DNA of 64,000 nt from CAWJKP01 sp963843465 (lineage in GTDB: Bacteria; Planctomycetota; Planctomycetia; Pirellulales; Thermoguttaceae), in the NCBI GenBank assembly GCA_963843465.1, contig CAWJKP010000002.1, positions 682,001 through 746,000 on the forward strand. The letters run 5' to 3'. Position 1 is the first letter of the stretch. The number at the start of each line of letters is the position of its first letter. Under the pieces are notes generated by a model. It was not told where the DNA came from, did no database searches, and was given only the letters and a program-made list of their open reading frames with translations. Below, piece after piece: positions 33,047 to 41,830 of the stretch. Position numbers and translations under genes: made by a program.

Positions 33047-33901
33047 ATGTGGTGTAAACAGTGCCAGCAGGACGTTCCCGCGCTGCCGTCCGACGAGATG
33101 GGCAAGTATGTCTGTCCGCGGTGTGGGGTCAATCCAACGCAGACCAAAGCGGTCGGACCGACGCCGGCCTCTACGTCGCCGCCAGGGGTCGAAGAACCGC
33201 AATTGGGCGTCCCGCGGCCTCCGCTGTTTGCCGGAACTCCCGAGCCGCCACCATCTTACGACCCTTGGGAACTGGAGGAGCAACTCCGTCACCTCCAGAG
33301 AATCCTGGCCGCGGAGCCATCCAAAACGCCGTCGCCTGCGATTGCCGGCGAAGCCCTGCGGATCGATTCGAGGCACACCGAGGCCGGGAAAAGGGGGACA
33401 GGCACCTTTTGCCGGAACGGCCCTTCGGGTGCTTTGCCCAAAAGGTGCCTGTCCCCCTTTTCCCGGCGGTCCCAAGCGAGATCGCGGCGGGCCCGGGCGG
33501 CGTTGCACACGGTTGCCTGGCTCGTGTTGCTGATCGGCCTGATGGGTATGGCCTGCGGCGGGGTGCTCTTAGGCTGGTCGCTGATCGCCGGACGGCAAGA
33601 TCTCTGGCCGATCGGCCTGCCCATCGCCCTGGCCGGTCAAATCGTCCTGGTAATGGGGTTCGTCTTGCAGATGGATCGGCTCTGGAACGATCACAGTCGC
33701 ACGTCGGCCAAGCTCGACCACATGGACGAGCGTCTGGCCGACCTCAAGAATACAACCGCCCTGCTCGGCACGACCCACAGCACGCCGGCCATGAGCTTCT
33801 ACTCCCACCTGGCCGGGGGCGCCAATCCGCAACTCCTACTGGCCGATCTGAAGAGCCAACTGGACCTCCTGGCCTTGAAGATGGGTCGCGACTCGCGATA
33901 G
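33047..33901 (+). CDS. Zinc-ribbon membrane protein of unknown function, with internal palindrome
   Basis: 284 residues. MWCKQCQQDVPAL...YVCPRCG is a CxxC-CxxC zinc ribbon (residues 3-26). A Pro-rich linker and a short helical part precede two membrane helices (about 155-180 and 190-212) and a C-terminal helical region with MDERLADLKNTTALLG. A family L palindrome (nt 33384-33466) is translated as KRGTGTFCRNGP...ALPKRCLSPFSRR between linker and membrane part. The overall layout (ribbon, linker, two helices, coiled tail) suggests a membrane sensor or assembly factor; no named family is recognised. Confidence 0.7.
   Translation: MWCKQCQQDVPALPSDEMGKYVCPRCGVNPTQTKAVGPTPASTSPPGVEEPQLGVPRPPLFAGTPEPPPSYDPWELEEQLRHLQRILAAEPSKTPSPAIAGEALRIDSRHTEAGKRGTGTFCRNGPSGALPKRCLSPFSRRSQARSRRARAALHTVAWLVLLIGLMGMACGGVLLGWSLIAGRQDLWPIGLPIALAGQIVLVMGFVLQMDRLWNDHSRTSAKLDHMDERLADLKNTTALLGTTHSTPAMSFYSHLAGGANPQLLLADLKSQLDLLALKMGRDSR
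33384..33466. repeat. Family L palindrome (CCGGGAAAAGGGGGACAGG...)
   Basis: 83 bp with arms of about 28 nt, inside the coding frame of the zinc-ribbon membrane protein. Confidence 0.9.
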
Positions 33902-33908
33902 CCGTCCT

Positions 33909-34022
33909 TCTAACCCGAATTATTCGCGCCCCGTGATGTAAACGGCGCAGAGCGCGCAATCGAAACCCGAAGCGTAAGCGAGGGTAAGTCCCTTAGCCGT
34001 CCTCGCTTACGCTTCGGGTTAC
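33909..34022. repeat. Family O palindrome, copy 1 (CTAACCCGAATTATTC ... GGGTTACG)
   Basis: A hairpin with arms AACCCGAAGCGTAAGCGAGG and complement (33964-34020), preceded by a single-stranded head CTAACCCGAATTATTC shared with the copy at 63868. It lies between two convergent genes, a terminator-like place. Confidence 0.85.
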
Positions 34023-34045
34023 GATGGGTCCGTGGGTAAGCCGGG

Positions 34046-35137
34046 CTAATCCCAATCGGTATCTTTCAGCTTTTCAGTCGCCTCGTCCACCTTCTGCAAA
34101 GTTTGTGCGTCGAGTCCCTTCTGCGACGTTGCCCACTTGAGGTACTCGTTCAAATGATGGGACCACTGCCGCCTCGAGCGGCTCACGGTTACCGCATGGT
34201 GCTTCTCATCCTTCTCGTTGGCTATCACAAGAATGGCATCAATGGCCGAGGTCACTTCGCCCCGCTTTTTCAGATCATACAGAATAATTTCTCGGCACTC
34301 GGTAATGGGATCATGCACCAAGCCCTCCCGGACGGCCGCCATTGATTCCTCGTCTTTCAACTGGATCAACCCGCCATACAAACGAGCTCGCTCCCACCGG
34401 TCCTTCGCCATTTTAACATGGCCCAGGAGGAACTCCCGGTAGGGCTTGCGATAGGTCGTTTCGTCCACGGCAAACAGGAGTTTGTAGGCGTCTTGCCGGC
34501 AGTGGATCGGCCACTGGGCGGCGTTGGCCTGCTCGTCGAGGAAGAGGATATAGGCTTTGTCCGTGCGTTTGGGTGCGGGAAGAATCGCGAAGAGTTTTTC
34601 GTCGCCATAGGTCGTTACCAGCCGAATCGCATCCTCAGACGACAACTGGCCTTCCAGCAGGCGGACTGCGAACTCTTCCAAGCCGATCTTGGCCTCGTAG
34701 ACACGCAGGACGTCTTCTTTTCGGGCACGTACGCCGTTGATCCGCATGGTTTCGAGCGTGAAACGCATGACGAGAAAGAGCGTCGGATCATGGGTTCGCT
34801 GGTAGGTACCAACGTCCAGCATCGCCACGTATTGTTCGTAACTCAGCGGTCTTTTCGGGATCTGGTATTGGCCCTTCTCGTCTTCCGTCAAGTAGTGCGG
34901 CGCCCACAAAGGCGGTAGCCAGCCATCCACGTCAATTCTATGACCTTTTTGATAGACTTTCCCCGGATGCCCATTCGTCCAATAGCTCTTGGTCAGCTTA
35001 GCGACGGGGAAGGCCCCCAAGTCGTAGAGCATCTTCTCGTACTTCGACGTCACCGTCTTGTCTTCGGCCCATCCAGAACGGATGGCCACTGCCACGATGA
35101 TCAACACGCTAAGCGTGGCGTAGAGCAACCCCTTCAT
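34046..35137 (-). CDS. Exported protein of unknown function
   Basis: 363 residues from ATG 35137 with a GGGGAGG ribosome site. It begins with a signal peptide (MKGLLYATLSVLIIVAVAIR, then SGWA/ED). The mature part is helix-rich and charged, with several short helical repeats around 150-330 but no clear motif (examples: ERARLYGGLIQLKDEESMAA, DAILVIANEKDEKHHAV). The HEAT-like rhythm of the second half suggests an alpha-solenoid; this is only an impression. No family recognised. Confidence 0.65.
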   Translation of the reverse strand: MKGLLYATLSVLIIVAVAIRSGWAEDKTVTSKYEKMLYDLGAFPVAKLTKSYWTNGHPGKVYQKGHRIDVDGWLPPLWAPHYLTEDEKGQYQIPKRPLSYEQYVAMLDVGTYQRTHDPTLFLVMRFTLETMRINGVRARKEDVLRVYEAKIGLEEFAVRLLEGQLSSEDAIRLVTTYGDEKLFAILPAPKRTDKAYILFLDEQANAAQWPIHCRQDAYKLLFAVDETTYRKPYREFLLGHVKMAKDRWERARLYGGLIQLKDEESMAAVREGLVHDPITECREIILYDLKKRGEVTSAIDAILVIANEKDEKHHAVTVSRSRRQWSHHLNEYLKWATSQKGLDAQTLQKVDEATEKLKDTDWD

Positions 35138-35181
35138 ACTACGGCCTCCCCTGCATTGCCTGGGCCGACGTTCCAAAGTTC

Positions 35182-35199
35182 AATCACGAAAACCCGAAA
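35182..35199. repeat. Left arm of the palindrome interrupted by the IS
   Basis: AATCACGAAAACCCGAAA; its perfect 18-nt complement is at 36596-36613 on the other side of the insertion. Confidence 0.9.
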
Positions 35200-35256
35200 A
35201 GGAAGAAAACCCGAAAGAGAAGGCAGGCGGTGGCGGGTGAGCACGCATCCTTCCTA

Positions 35257-36572
35257 GTACCGCGTTTCGCAAGTTGATCGGTTTGTGTTGGCAAGAATCG
35301 GGGTTGAGTGAAAATGGGTTTGATGGTTAAATGCCGGTCCTAACGTGTTCTATTGTAAGGAGGTTACAACGGCACAAGGAGTGTGCTTCATGGTTGCCCC
35401 GACGATTGCCCTGGAGGCCGGGGAGGCGAGACGGCTACGGCGGATTTGCCAAGCGCGTTCTGCCGCCCAAGCAAAGGTCTTCCGCGCCCGCCTGGTCTTG
35501 CGATGCGCGGAGCCGGACGATCCGACGAATTGGCAGGTGGCCGTGGAATTCGGCTGCGATCCTGACACGGTATCCAAATGGCGCAGGCGTTTCGCAGCAA
35601 AGCGCCTGGACGGCCTGGACGATGCTCCGCGGAGCGGTCGGCCCAGGTCTTTTCCCCCTGAGGACCAGCACCGCGTGATGGTGTTGGCCACCGAGAAGCC
35701 CGCGGACCACGGCATTCCCGCGGCGCAGTGGTCGCTCTCGGACTTGGCGGCGCGGATCGTCAACGACGCGCACGCTGCCGCGATGAGCCGCAGCACGATC
35801 TTTCGTGTGCTGCACGAGGCGGCGATCAAGCCCCACAAGAGCCGCTATTGGCTGAACAGCCACGATCCCGATTTTGAGTCCAAGACGTTGGAGATCGCCC
35901 GTCTTTATCTGGACGCGCCGCGACTGCACCAGCAGGGGGAATTGGTGATCTGCACGGACGAAAAGACGAGCATTCAAGCCTTGGAGCCGAAATACCCCAC
36001 CAAGCCTCTCCAACCGGGCAGGCCGGCGTTGCGAGAGTTCGAGTACGTCCGTCACGGCACCCGTTGCCTGATCGCCAGCCTGATCGTGCCCACTGGCGAG
36101 GTGGTTGGCGACGTGCTTCCTCAGCGGACCAGCGCCGACTTCTGCCGACACGTCCGCCATGTGGCGCGGCAATTCCCCGAGGTCCAGCGATTCCATTGGG
36201 TGATGGACAACCTGAACACCCATTGGAGCCTGGACTTGTGCCGCACCATCGCGCGGTTGTCGTCCGTGCGCTTTGAGCCGAAGCAGCTCCGCACCGGCAA
36301 CGAGCGTCGGGCCTTCCTCACGAATCCTGAGCATAAGCACGTGATTCATTACACGCCCAAACACGGCAGTTGGTTGAACCAGATCGAGATTTGGTTCGGC
36401 GTCTTGCAACGGCGGTTGTTGCGTCGCGGGGAGTTCTCCTCGAAAGCCGACCTCACGCGCCAACTCTTGGCATACCTCGAATACTACAATGTCCACTGGG
36501 CGCGGCCCTACCGCTGGACTTACACCGGCCAGCCGTTGGCCGCATAACCGACGAATTTGTGAAACGCGGTAC
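35257..36572 (+). mobile_element. IS630-type insertion sequence, complete
   Basis: Terminal inverted repeats GTACCGCGTTTC at both ends, flanked by TA dinucleotides (35255-35256 and 36573-36574), the TA target duplication of IS630/Tc1 elements. It contains one intact transposase gene. The element sits between arms of another palindrome (35182-35199 and 36596-36613). Confidence 0.92.
35390..36547 (+). CDS. IS630-family transposase
   Basis: 385 residues from ATG 35390 (an upstream start at 35345 is possible). The N-terminal HTH region (FGCDPDTVSKWRRRFAAKRL, then GLDDAPRSGRP) is followed by the DDE catalytic domain: ICTDEKTSIQ (first Asp), WVMDNLNTHWS (second Asp) and NQIEIWFGVLQRRLLRRG (Glu). 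No frameshift is seen, so the protein looks functional. Tc1/mariner-type transposition by cut-and-paste into TA is expected. Confidence 0.95.
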   Translation: MVAPTIALEAGEARRLRRICQARSAAQAKVFRARLVLRCAEPDDPTNWQVAVEFGCDPDTVSKWRRRFAAKRLDGLDDAPRSGRPRSFPPEDQHRVMVLATEKPADHGIPAAQWSLSDLAARIVNDAHAAAMSRSTIFRVLHEAAIKPHKSRYWLNSHDPDFESKTLEIARLYLDAPRLHQQGELVICTDEKTSIQALEPKYPTKPLQPGRPALREFEYVRHGTRCLIASLIVPTGEVVGDVLPQRTSADFCRHVRHVARQFPEVQRFHWVMDNLNTHWSLDLCRTIARLSSVRFEPKQLRTGNERRAFLTNPEHKHVIHYTPKHGSWLNQIEIWFGVLQRRLLRRGEFSSKADLTRQLLAYLEYYNVHWARPYRWTYTGQPLAA

Positions 36573-36595
36573 TAGTGCTTTTCGGGACTTCGTCC

Positions 36596-36613
36596 TTTCG
36601 GGTTTTCGTGATT
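36596..36613. repeat. Right arm of the palindrome interrupted by the IS
   Basis: TTTCGGGTTTTCGTGATT, pairing exactly with 35182-35199. Confidence 0.9.
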
Positions 36614-36857
36614 CGCTTCCTCGTTGTGGTGGGGCTCGCTACGCTCGACCCCATAGGCGCGCAGTTAAGGGACTTTGCAGTACGTCCTTGGAAAGAAACA
36701 AGCAGCAGGAACACTAATTGACACTGATCGACGCTAATATGGTGAATTAGCGAAGATTAGCGAGGATTAGTGTTCCGTCTCTTGGCTCTTCTTTCTGACG
36801 GATAAATCAAGGATTCCTTAACTTCGTGCGTATGGGGCTCGCTACGCTCGACCCACC
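36614..36857. other. Gene-free stretch with two GGGGCTCGCTACGCTCGACCC units
   Basis: The unit occurs at 36630-36653 and 36832-36861. Between them is an AT-richer stretch with GATTAGCGA(A/G)GATTAG direct repeats near 36745-36770. The second unit ends in CCCACCCTAC and supplies the stop codon of the next gene. Confidence 0.7.
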
Positions 36858-37799
36858 CTACTGATCCGCCCCGATTGCCGCTTCGATGGCCGGCGCCGGC
36901 GGCTTGGGGCCGGCCAGGAAACCCCTGAGGTGGGCGTTGTTGCCGTGGACGAGCTGATCGGCCCGTTGGAAGAAGGTCCGGGCTCGGTCCTTCTGGCCAT
37001 CGAAGTGGAGCTCGACGCCGACCAGGAACATGAGATCGCCGTTGCTGGGGTCTTCCGTGGCAGCCTTGGCCAGGCTTTCCAGGTGGGCGGCCTTGGCCGT
37101 CTGGTTGGCGCCGTAGAGATCGTCGATGCGGAAGGGCGACTGAGACCAGTTGGGATCGACGTTCAGCCCGCGTTTGAAGATCTGGGCGGCCGCATCGTAA
37201 TGTTCCAGGGCCACCAGGGCAAACCCGGCGCGGAAGTAGCCGTCGGCCAAGGCGGGAGCGGCCATGGTCGCCTTGCGATACCGCTGATTGGCTTCGGAAT
37301 ACCGCTGGTTGTGGAAGTTCTCGTCCCCATAGCCGATGTACTTCTGACCCAGCGCCGTCGCCGCAGGGTTCGTGGCCCGCCCGGGCGACGGCTGATCGTC
37401 GTCCGAGGCCCGGTCCCTCCGCCTGGGAGAGCTGCTGTGCGCGGGGGGTGGGCTGCTGTTGTCCGCTCCGATAAACTGTTGCACGGCCCCGGGTCCGTAC
37501 CCCGTCGCCGGAGCGAAGACGGGCGGCAGATAACCCGGAACGTAGCCGTAGCCTCCGTAACTGCCGTAGTAGCCGTAAGGCGTGTAGCCCGGCGTAGTGT
37601 AGTACGGATAGCTCGTGGTGGGGGTAGGCGGGACGTACCAGGTCGGCAGGCGAGGGCTTGGCGGAGGGTTATAGTTTGGCGGCGGACTAAAGCCCGGCGT
37701 GTTGAACGGGTTCTTCGGGTTATACTGCCCACAAAGCTGGGCCTGGAGAAGACTTAGGACCAGCGCGCCGAGGGCCACAGCCGCAAAAGAATGCCGCAT
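36858..37799 (-). CDS. Exported Tyr/Pro/Gly-rich protein with TPR-like C-terminus
   Basis: 313 residues. A signal peptide (MRHSFAAVALGALVLSLLQA, then QLCGQ) could be a lipoprotein-like or ordinary site. Residues 27-105 are low complexity, rich in Pro, Tyr and Gly (YGYYGSYGGYGYVPGYLPP). A TPR-like helical part follows (about 150-300; DENFHNQRYSEANQRYRKAT and DAAAQIFKRGLNVDP). It is probably a surface or periplasmic protein; partner unknown. The TAG stop codon coincides with the CTAC end of a repeat. Confidence 0.7.
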   Translation of the reverse strand: MRHSFAAVALGALVLSLLQAQLCGQYNPKNPFNTPGFSPPPNYNPPPSPRLPTWYVPPTPTTSYPYYTTPGYTPYGYYGSYGGYGYVPGYLPPVFAPATGYGPGAVQQFIGADNSSPPPAHSSSPRRRDRASDDDQPSPGRATNPAATALGQKYIGYGDENFHNQRYSEANQRYRKATMAAPALADGYFRAGFALVALEHYDAAAQIFKRGLNVDPNWSQSPFRIDDLYGANQTAKAAHLESLAKAATEDPSNGDLMFLVGVELHFDGQKDRARTFFQRADQLVHGNNAHLRGFLAGPKPPAPAIEAAIGADQ

Positions 37800-37941
37800 A
37801 ACGCACCTTCCGCAAAGGAGATCGGTACCAAACGCCCAAGACCGCCAAGAACTGCAGCAAGCGATCCAACAGAACAGTATCCGGCTGTTGGCGTTCGGTT
37901 ACAAGCGATCTTTCCACTCAGCGCGTTTTTCGCTTGCAGGA

Positions 37942-38040
37942 GTAGGGTGGGACAAGCTCGCGCAAGCGGGCGCCGGCCCACCATTTGTGCCGGCTTCTTG
38001 GTGGGCCGGCGGCCGCCACGGCGGCCTTGTCCCACCCTAC
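37942..38040. repeat. Family A palindrome, copy 5
   Basis: 99 bp, 25 nt downstream of the glyS stop, between glyS and the exported protein gene. Confidence 0.95.
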
Positions 38041-38064
38041 GATTGCCGGAAAGGAAGACCGGGG

Positions 38065-39678
38065 TCAACAACCCGGCAGCCGCCGGGTCAGCTCGCCGAG
38101 GCAATCTTCTTTCTTCACCCGCCACTGCGCAAGCGAGTCGCGGTCGCGGATGGTGACCGTGCCGTCGGCCAGGGTTTGGCCATCGATGGTAATGCAGAAT
38201 GGGGTGCCGATCTCGTCCTGGCGGCGGTAACGGCGGCCGACCGCCCCTTTCTCGTCGTAGAAGACGTCGAAACGCCGCTTCAACTGGCCGTAGATCTCTT
38301 GGGCGATCTCGGGCATGCCGTCTTTCTTGACCAGGGGAAAGACGGCCGCTTTCAGAGGCGCCAGCCGCGGGCTGAATCGCATCAGCACCCGCTTCGTCGG
38401 CTTGCCGTTCTCATCCGGCGCTTCGTCTTCGTGGTAGGCCTCGCAGAGGAAGGCCAGCGTCGCCCGATCGGCGCCGGCGGAGGGCTCGATCACGTGCGGG
38501 ACGTAGCGCTCCTGGGTCAGGTCGTCGTAATAGGAGAGGTCCCGGCCGCTGCCACGATGCCGCGGTTTGCCGGTCTCGTCCAGCTCGACGACCAGTTCGC
38601 TGCCCTTGCGGACGAGCTTGCCCTCCATGTGGCTCCGCAGATCGAAGTCGCCGCGATGGGCCACGCCTTCCAGCTCGCCGAACTCGCCCGGGGGCAGGAA
38701 GGGAAAGGCGTACTCAATGTCGGCCGTGCCGCAGGAGTAGTGGCTCAGCTCCTCCGGGGCGTGGTCGCGCAGCCGCAGCCGGTCGCCGGCCAGCCCCAGG
38801 TCCAGGTACCACTGGTAGCGGCGGTCGCGCCAGTACTTGTACCAGGCCGGCGACGACGAGGGATGGCAGAAGAACTCGATCTCCATCTGCTCGAACTCCC
38901 GCGAGCGGAAGGTGAAGTTCCGCGGGGTGATCTCGTTGCGGAAGCTCTTGCCGGCCTGGGCGATGCCGAAAGGAATGCGGACGCGGCTGCTGTCCAGCAC
39001 GTTCTTGAAGTTGACAAAAATGCCTTGGGCCGTTTCCGGGCGGAGGAAGGCCGCGCTCTCTTCGCCGCCCAGCGCCCCGATGTAGGTCTTGAACATCAGG
39101 TTGAACTCGCGGGGCTCGGTGAGCGTGCCCAGCGTCTTGGCGTCCGGGCCTAGCGCCTGGGAGAGGTCCTTGACCGTAGTCAGGCAAACCACCGGGCCGT
39201 CCCAGTGCAGCTCCTCGGCGTGTTTGGCCCGCAGGTTGAAGAACTTGAGGGCCTTGGCCTCCGTCTGGGCGAGCGCCTCGTCGCCGCCGGCTTCGGTGGC
39301 GACGAAGATCCGCTGGCCCTTGGCCTCGACCCAGCGGCCATTGACCTGATCGTAGCGGTAGCGGCGTTTCGACTCGCGGCAGTCGACCATGTAGTCGTGG
39401 AAGAGGTCGTAATGGCCGGAGCACTTCCAGATCTGGGGGTGCATGATGATCGTGGAGTCCAGCCCGGTCATTTCGTAAGTCGACGGAGCCCCCGGCGGGA
39501 CCAGCAACTCGTTGTGGGCGGAGACCATGTCGTGCCACCATGCCTGGCGGACGTTCCGCTTCAACAGGACTCCCATCGGACCGTAGTCCCAGAATCCGTT
39601 CAGGCCGCCGTAGATCTCGCTGGATGGGAAGAGGAATCCTCGCCGTTTGCAGAGGGCAACCAGTACGTCCATCTCCAT
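38065..39678 (-). CDS. glyS: Glycyl-tRNA synthetase, eukaryote-like (alpha2) class
   Basis: 537 residues from ATG 39678 (a Met two codons on is also possible). Class II motifs are visible: NGFWDYGPMGVLLKRNVRQA, the glycine-specific FLRPETAQGIFVNFKNVLDS, RNEITPRNFTFRSREFEQME (motif 2), and near the end RVLMRFSPRLAPLKAAVFPL (motif 3 area). A C-terminal anticodon-binding domain is complete. This single-subunit form differs from the alpha/beta GlyQS type. Monocistronic. Confidence 0.95.
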   Translation of the reverse strand: MEMDVLVALCKRRGFLFPSSEIYGGLNGFWDYGPMGVLLKRNVRQAWWHDMVSAHNELLVPPGAPSTYEMTGLDSTIIMHPQIWKCSGHYDLFHDYMVDCRESKRRYRYDQVNGRWVEAKGQRIFVATEAGGDEALAQTEAKALKFFNLRAKHAEELHWDGPVVCLTTVKDLSQALGPDAKTLGTLTEPREFNLMFKTYIGALGGEESAAFLRPETAQGIFVNFKNVLDSSRVRIPFGIAQAGKSFRNEITPRNFTFRSREFEQMEIEFFCHPSSSPAWYKYWRDRRYQWYLDLGLAGDRLRLRDHAPEELSHYSCGTADIEYAFPFLPPGEFGELEGVAHRGDFDLRSHMEGKLVRKGSELVVELDETGKPRHRGSGRDLSYYDDLTQERYVPHVIEPSAGADRATLAFLCEAYHEDEAPDENGKPTKRVLMRFSPRLAPLKAAVFPLVKKDGMPEIAQEIYGQLKRRFDVFYDEKGAVGRRYRRQDEIGTPFCITIDGQTLADGTVTIRDRDSLAQWRVKKEDCLGELTRRLPGC

Positions 39679-39728
39679 GGCAAGCCACACTCCAGGGGTC
39701 GAAAAAGAGGAAAGATAGAAGTGTACAG

Positions 39729-39794
39729 CTAATCGCAGATGAAGAGTAGTCGGGGGAAAGACGAACAAATGTTGGTATCCAGCATGAAGCTCAT
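39729..39794 (-). pseudogene. VapC (PIN-domain toxin) remnant, second case
   Basis: ATG 39794 overlaps the TGA of the antitoxin gene (ATGA). It opens MSFMLDTNICSS, the typical PIN start with the first catalytic Asp, then loses similarity and stops after 21 codons, about 50 nt before glyS. Most of the toxin is missing. Confidence 0.75.
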
Positions 39795-40030
39795 CGCGCA
39801 GGATCCCGAAACGTCGAGGTCTTCCTCTCGCGCTCGATTTGTGCGAATACCTCGTCAAAACCTGGTACGTCAGCAGCCACGCCTGCCGATCTGAGGATGC
39901 CCTCACCCCAGGCCCGCGTCGGTTCGATGGTGCGGACAACCACTTCCACCTCCTGGCCATCGCGCACGTCCAGAGGCTCTTTCAATTCGATCGTATTGCC
40001 ATGCACCACGCCATGTATCACCAAGCTCAT
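39791..40030 (-). CDS. Antitoxin-type small protein
   Basis: 79 residues, MSLVIHGVVHGNTIELKEPL, then DVRDGQEVEVVVRTIEP and a helical tail DEVFAQIERERKTSTFRDPAR. GGAG ribosome site 8 nt before the ATG. The GxxIELKEPL...DGQEVEV pattern is that of DUF104-like / AbrB-like antitoxins found in front of PIN genes. Its toxin is reduced to a stub. Confidence 0.75.
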   Translation of the reverse strand: MSLVIHGVVHGNTIELKEPLDVRDGQEVEVVVRTIEPTRAWGEGILRSAGVAADVPGFDEVFAQIERERKTSTFRDPAR

Positions 40031-40195
40031 AAGGGTGCTCCTTTCCGTCTCACGTGTCCAGATTCTGCCCGGCCTCGAACACATTCATCATCCGCCGTTT
40101 GGTCCCCGCGATCAATCCTTTTCGTCCTCCCGCCGTGAGGGGGGGTGCGTCCGCAAGCATTCTCGCAGATGCCGGCCTTCGGCTACAATATCGCC

Positions 40196-41662
40196 ATGTC
40201 CTACGCAAGCCTGGCCGACTTTCTCGAAGATCTCCGCCAATCGGCACAGCTTGTCCGGGTCGAGGCCAAGGTAAGCCCGAACCTGGAGGCGGCGGAGATC
40301 ACGTCGCGGGTGGCGCATCAGGGCGGCCCGGCCCTGTTGTTCGGCAACGTCGAAGGACACGACTTTCCCCTCTTGACCAACCTGCTGGCGACCGACGACC
40401 GCATCTGCCGGGCCCTCGGCATCCGCTCGCCGGAGGACCTGGAAGCCCGGATCGCCGAGCTGGCCCAGCCGACGGAGCCGGAAGGGTGGTTCGAGAAGCT
40501 CAAGGCGGCCCCCACGCGAACGGCCCTGCGGAAGCTGGCCCCGAAATCGGTGAAGTCCGGGCCGTGCCAACAGATTGTGCGGCTGGGCGGCGACGTCGAT
40601 CTGGGCCAGTTGCCGGCCCTGCGGTCGCGGCCTCTGGAGCCGGCCCCGCGGATCACGGCAGGCCAAGTTTTTGCGACCGACGCCCCCTCGGGCCTGCCCC
40701 TGCTGGGCCACTATGACTTCGGTGTCGTGGACCGCACTCGCTTGGCGGTCGGCTGGCTTCCGCACGACGAGCCGGCCCGGGCGCTGACGGTCCACCGCCA
40801 GCGCCGGATGAAGATGCCGCTGGCCGTGGTGCTCGGCGGCGATCCGGCCGGTCTGCTGGCGGCAATGGCTCCCGTTCCGCCCGACCTGGACGGCTCCTCG
40901 TTGGCTGGGTTGCTGCGGGACAAACCGCGGGACATGGTCCGCTGCCGCACCATCGACCTGGAGGTCCCGGCCGACGCCGACCTCGTGCTGGAGGGCCATA
41001 TCGATCCGGCCGAGCCGGAGGTGGACTACGGACTGGCGGCCGTGCCGGGAGGCGAATACCAACGCTCCCGTCCGGCGCCGGTGATGCAGGTGACGGCCAT
41101 CTCGCATCGGGCCAATCCGGTCTTTCCGGCGTTGGTGCCGGGCGAGCCGCCGGACGAGACCTGCGTGATCCGGCGATTCCTGCACCGCGTCTTCACGCCG
41201 CTGGTGCGGCTGGCGATTCCCAACCTGGTGGCCTACGACTTGCCGCTGTTCGGCGCCGCGCGGGCCTGGGCCGTGGTCTCGATCCGCAAGGTCTACGCCG
41301 GCCAGGCCAGGCGAGCGGCCCATGCGGTCTGGGGCCTGCGGCAGTTGATGTTTGCCAAGCTGTTGGTGATTGTCGACGAGGAGGTCAACGTCCACGACTA
41401 CCCGCAAGTCTGGGCGGCCGTCCGGCGGCACGTCGATCCCGGCCGGGACCTGATTCTTTGCCAGGGCCCGCCTGATCCTTGGGATTCCGCCGCGGAGGGC
41501 GGCGGACTGGCGAGCCGTTTGGGCCTGGACGCCACGCTCAAGCTGCCCGGCGAGCGTGCGGCCGTTGGCCCGCGCTCGGCGATGCCCGAGGAGCTTCTTC
41601 GCCGCGTGACCGATCGCTGGCCGGAGCTGGGGTTGGGCTCTCCCGCCCGCGGGGAAACGTGA
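40196..41662 (+). CDS. ubiD: UbiD-family decarboxylase
   Basis: 488 residues from MSYASLADFLEDLRQSAQLV. Typical elements: ITSRVAHQGGPALLFGNVEG, LPALRSRPLEPAPRITAGQV, the DFGVVDRTRLAVGWLPHDEPA region, and RCRTIDLEVPADADLVLEGH then EVDYGLAAVPGGEY in place of the usual Glu-rich 'EGPFGE' loop. UbiD enzymes use prenylated FMN and decarboxylate aromatic or alpha,beta-unsaturated acids; the namesake acts in ubiquinone synthesis, whereas in planctomycetes a menaquinone-pathway or other substrate is more likely. No ubiX-like flavin prenyltransferase is adjacent. The symbol marks the family rather than the proven reaction. Confidence 0.85.
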   Translation: MSYASLADFLEDLRQSAQLVRVEAKVSPNLEAAEITSRVAHQGGPALLFGNVEGHDFPLLTNLLATDDRICRALGIRSPEDLEARIAELAQPTEPEGWFEKLKAAPTRTALRKLAPKSVKSGPCQQIVRLGGDVDLGQLPALRSRPLEPAPRITAGQVFATDAPSGLPLLGHYDFGVVDRTRLAVGWLPHDEPARALTVHRQRRMKMPLAVVLGGDPAGLLAAMAPVPPDLDGSSLAGLLRDKPRDMVRCRTIDLEVPADADLVLEGHIDPAEPEVDYGLAAVPGGEYQRSRPAPVMQVTAISHRANPVFPALVPGEPPDETCVIRRFLHRVFTPLVRLAIPNLVAYDLPLFGAARAWAVVSIRKVYAGQARRAAHAVWGLRQLMFAKLLVIVDEEVNVHDYPQVWAAVRRHVDPGRDLILCQGPPDPWDSAAEGGGLASRLGLDATLKLPGERAAVGPRSAMPEELLRRVTDRWPELGLGSPARGET

Positions 41663-41830
41663 TCGGGCGCGTACGCCGGTGAGGGGCTTGACTCCCGCGG
41701 AAAGAGGATTATGTTCGGGACATGCCCGCAAGCCCCGAGCGGGAAACCGCGGAGCGGCTCCGTGGCACGAGGCGTTTTTCCGTAGATGAAGCGCCCGAGG
41801 ACGACTTCCGACCCTTGGCTGGTTCAACTC

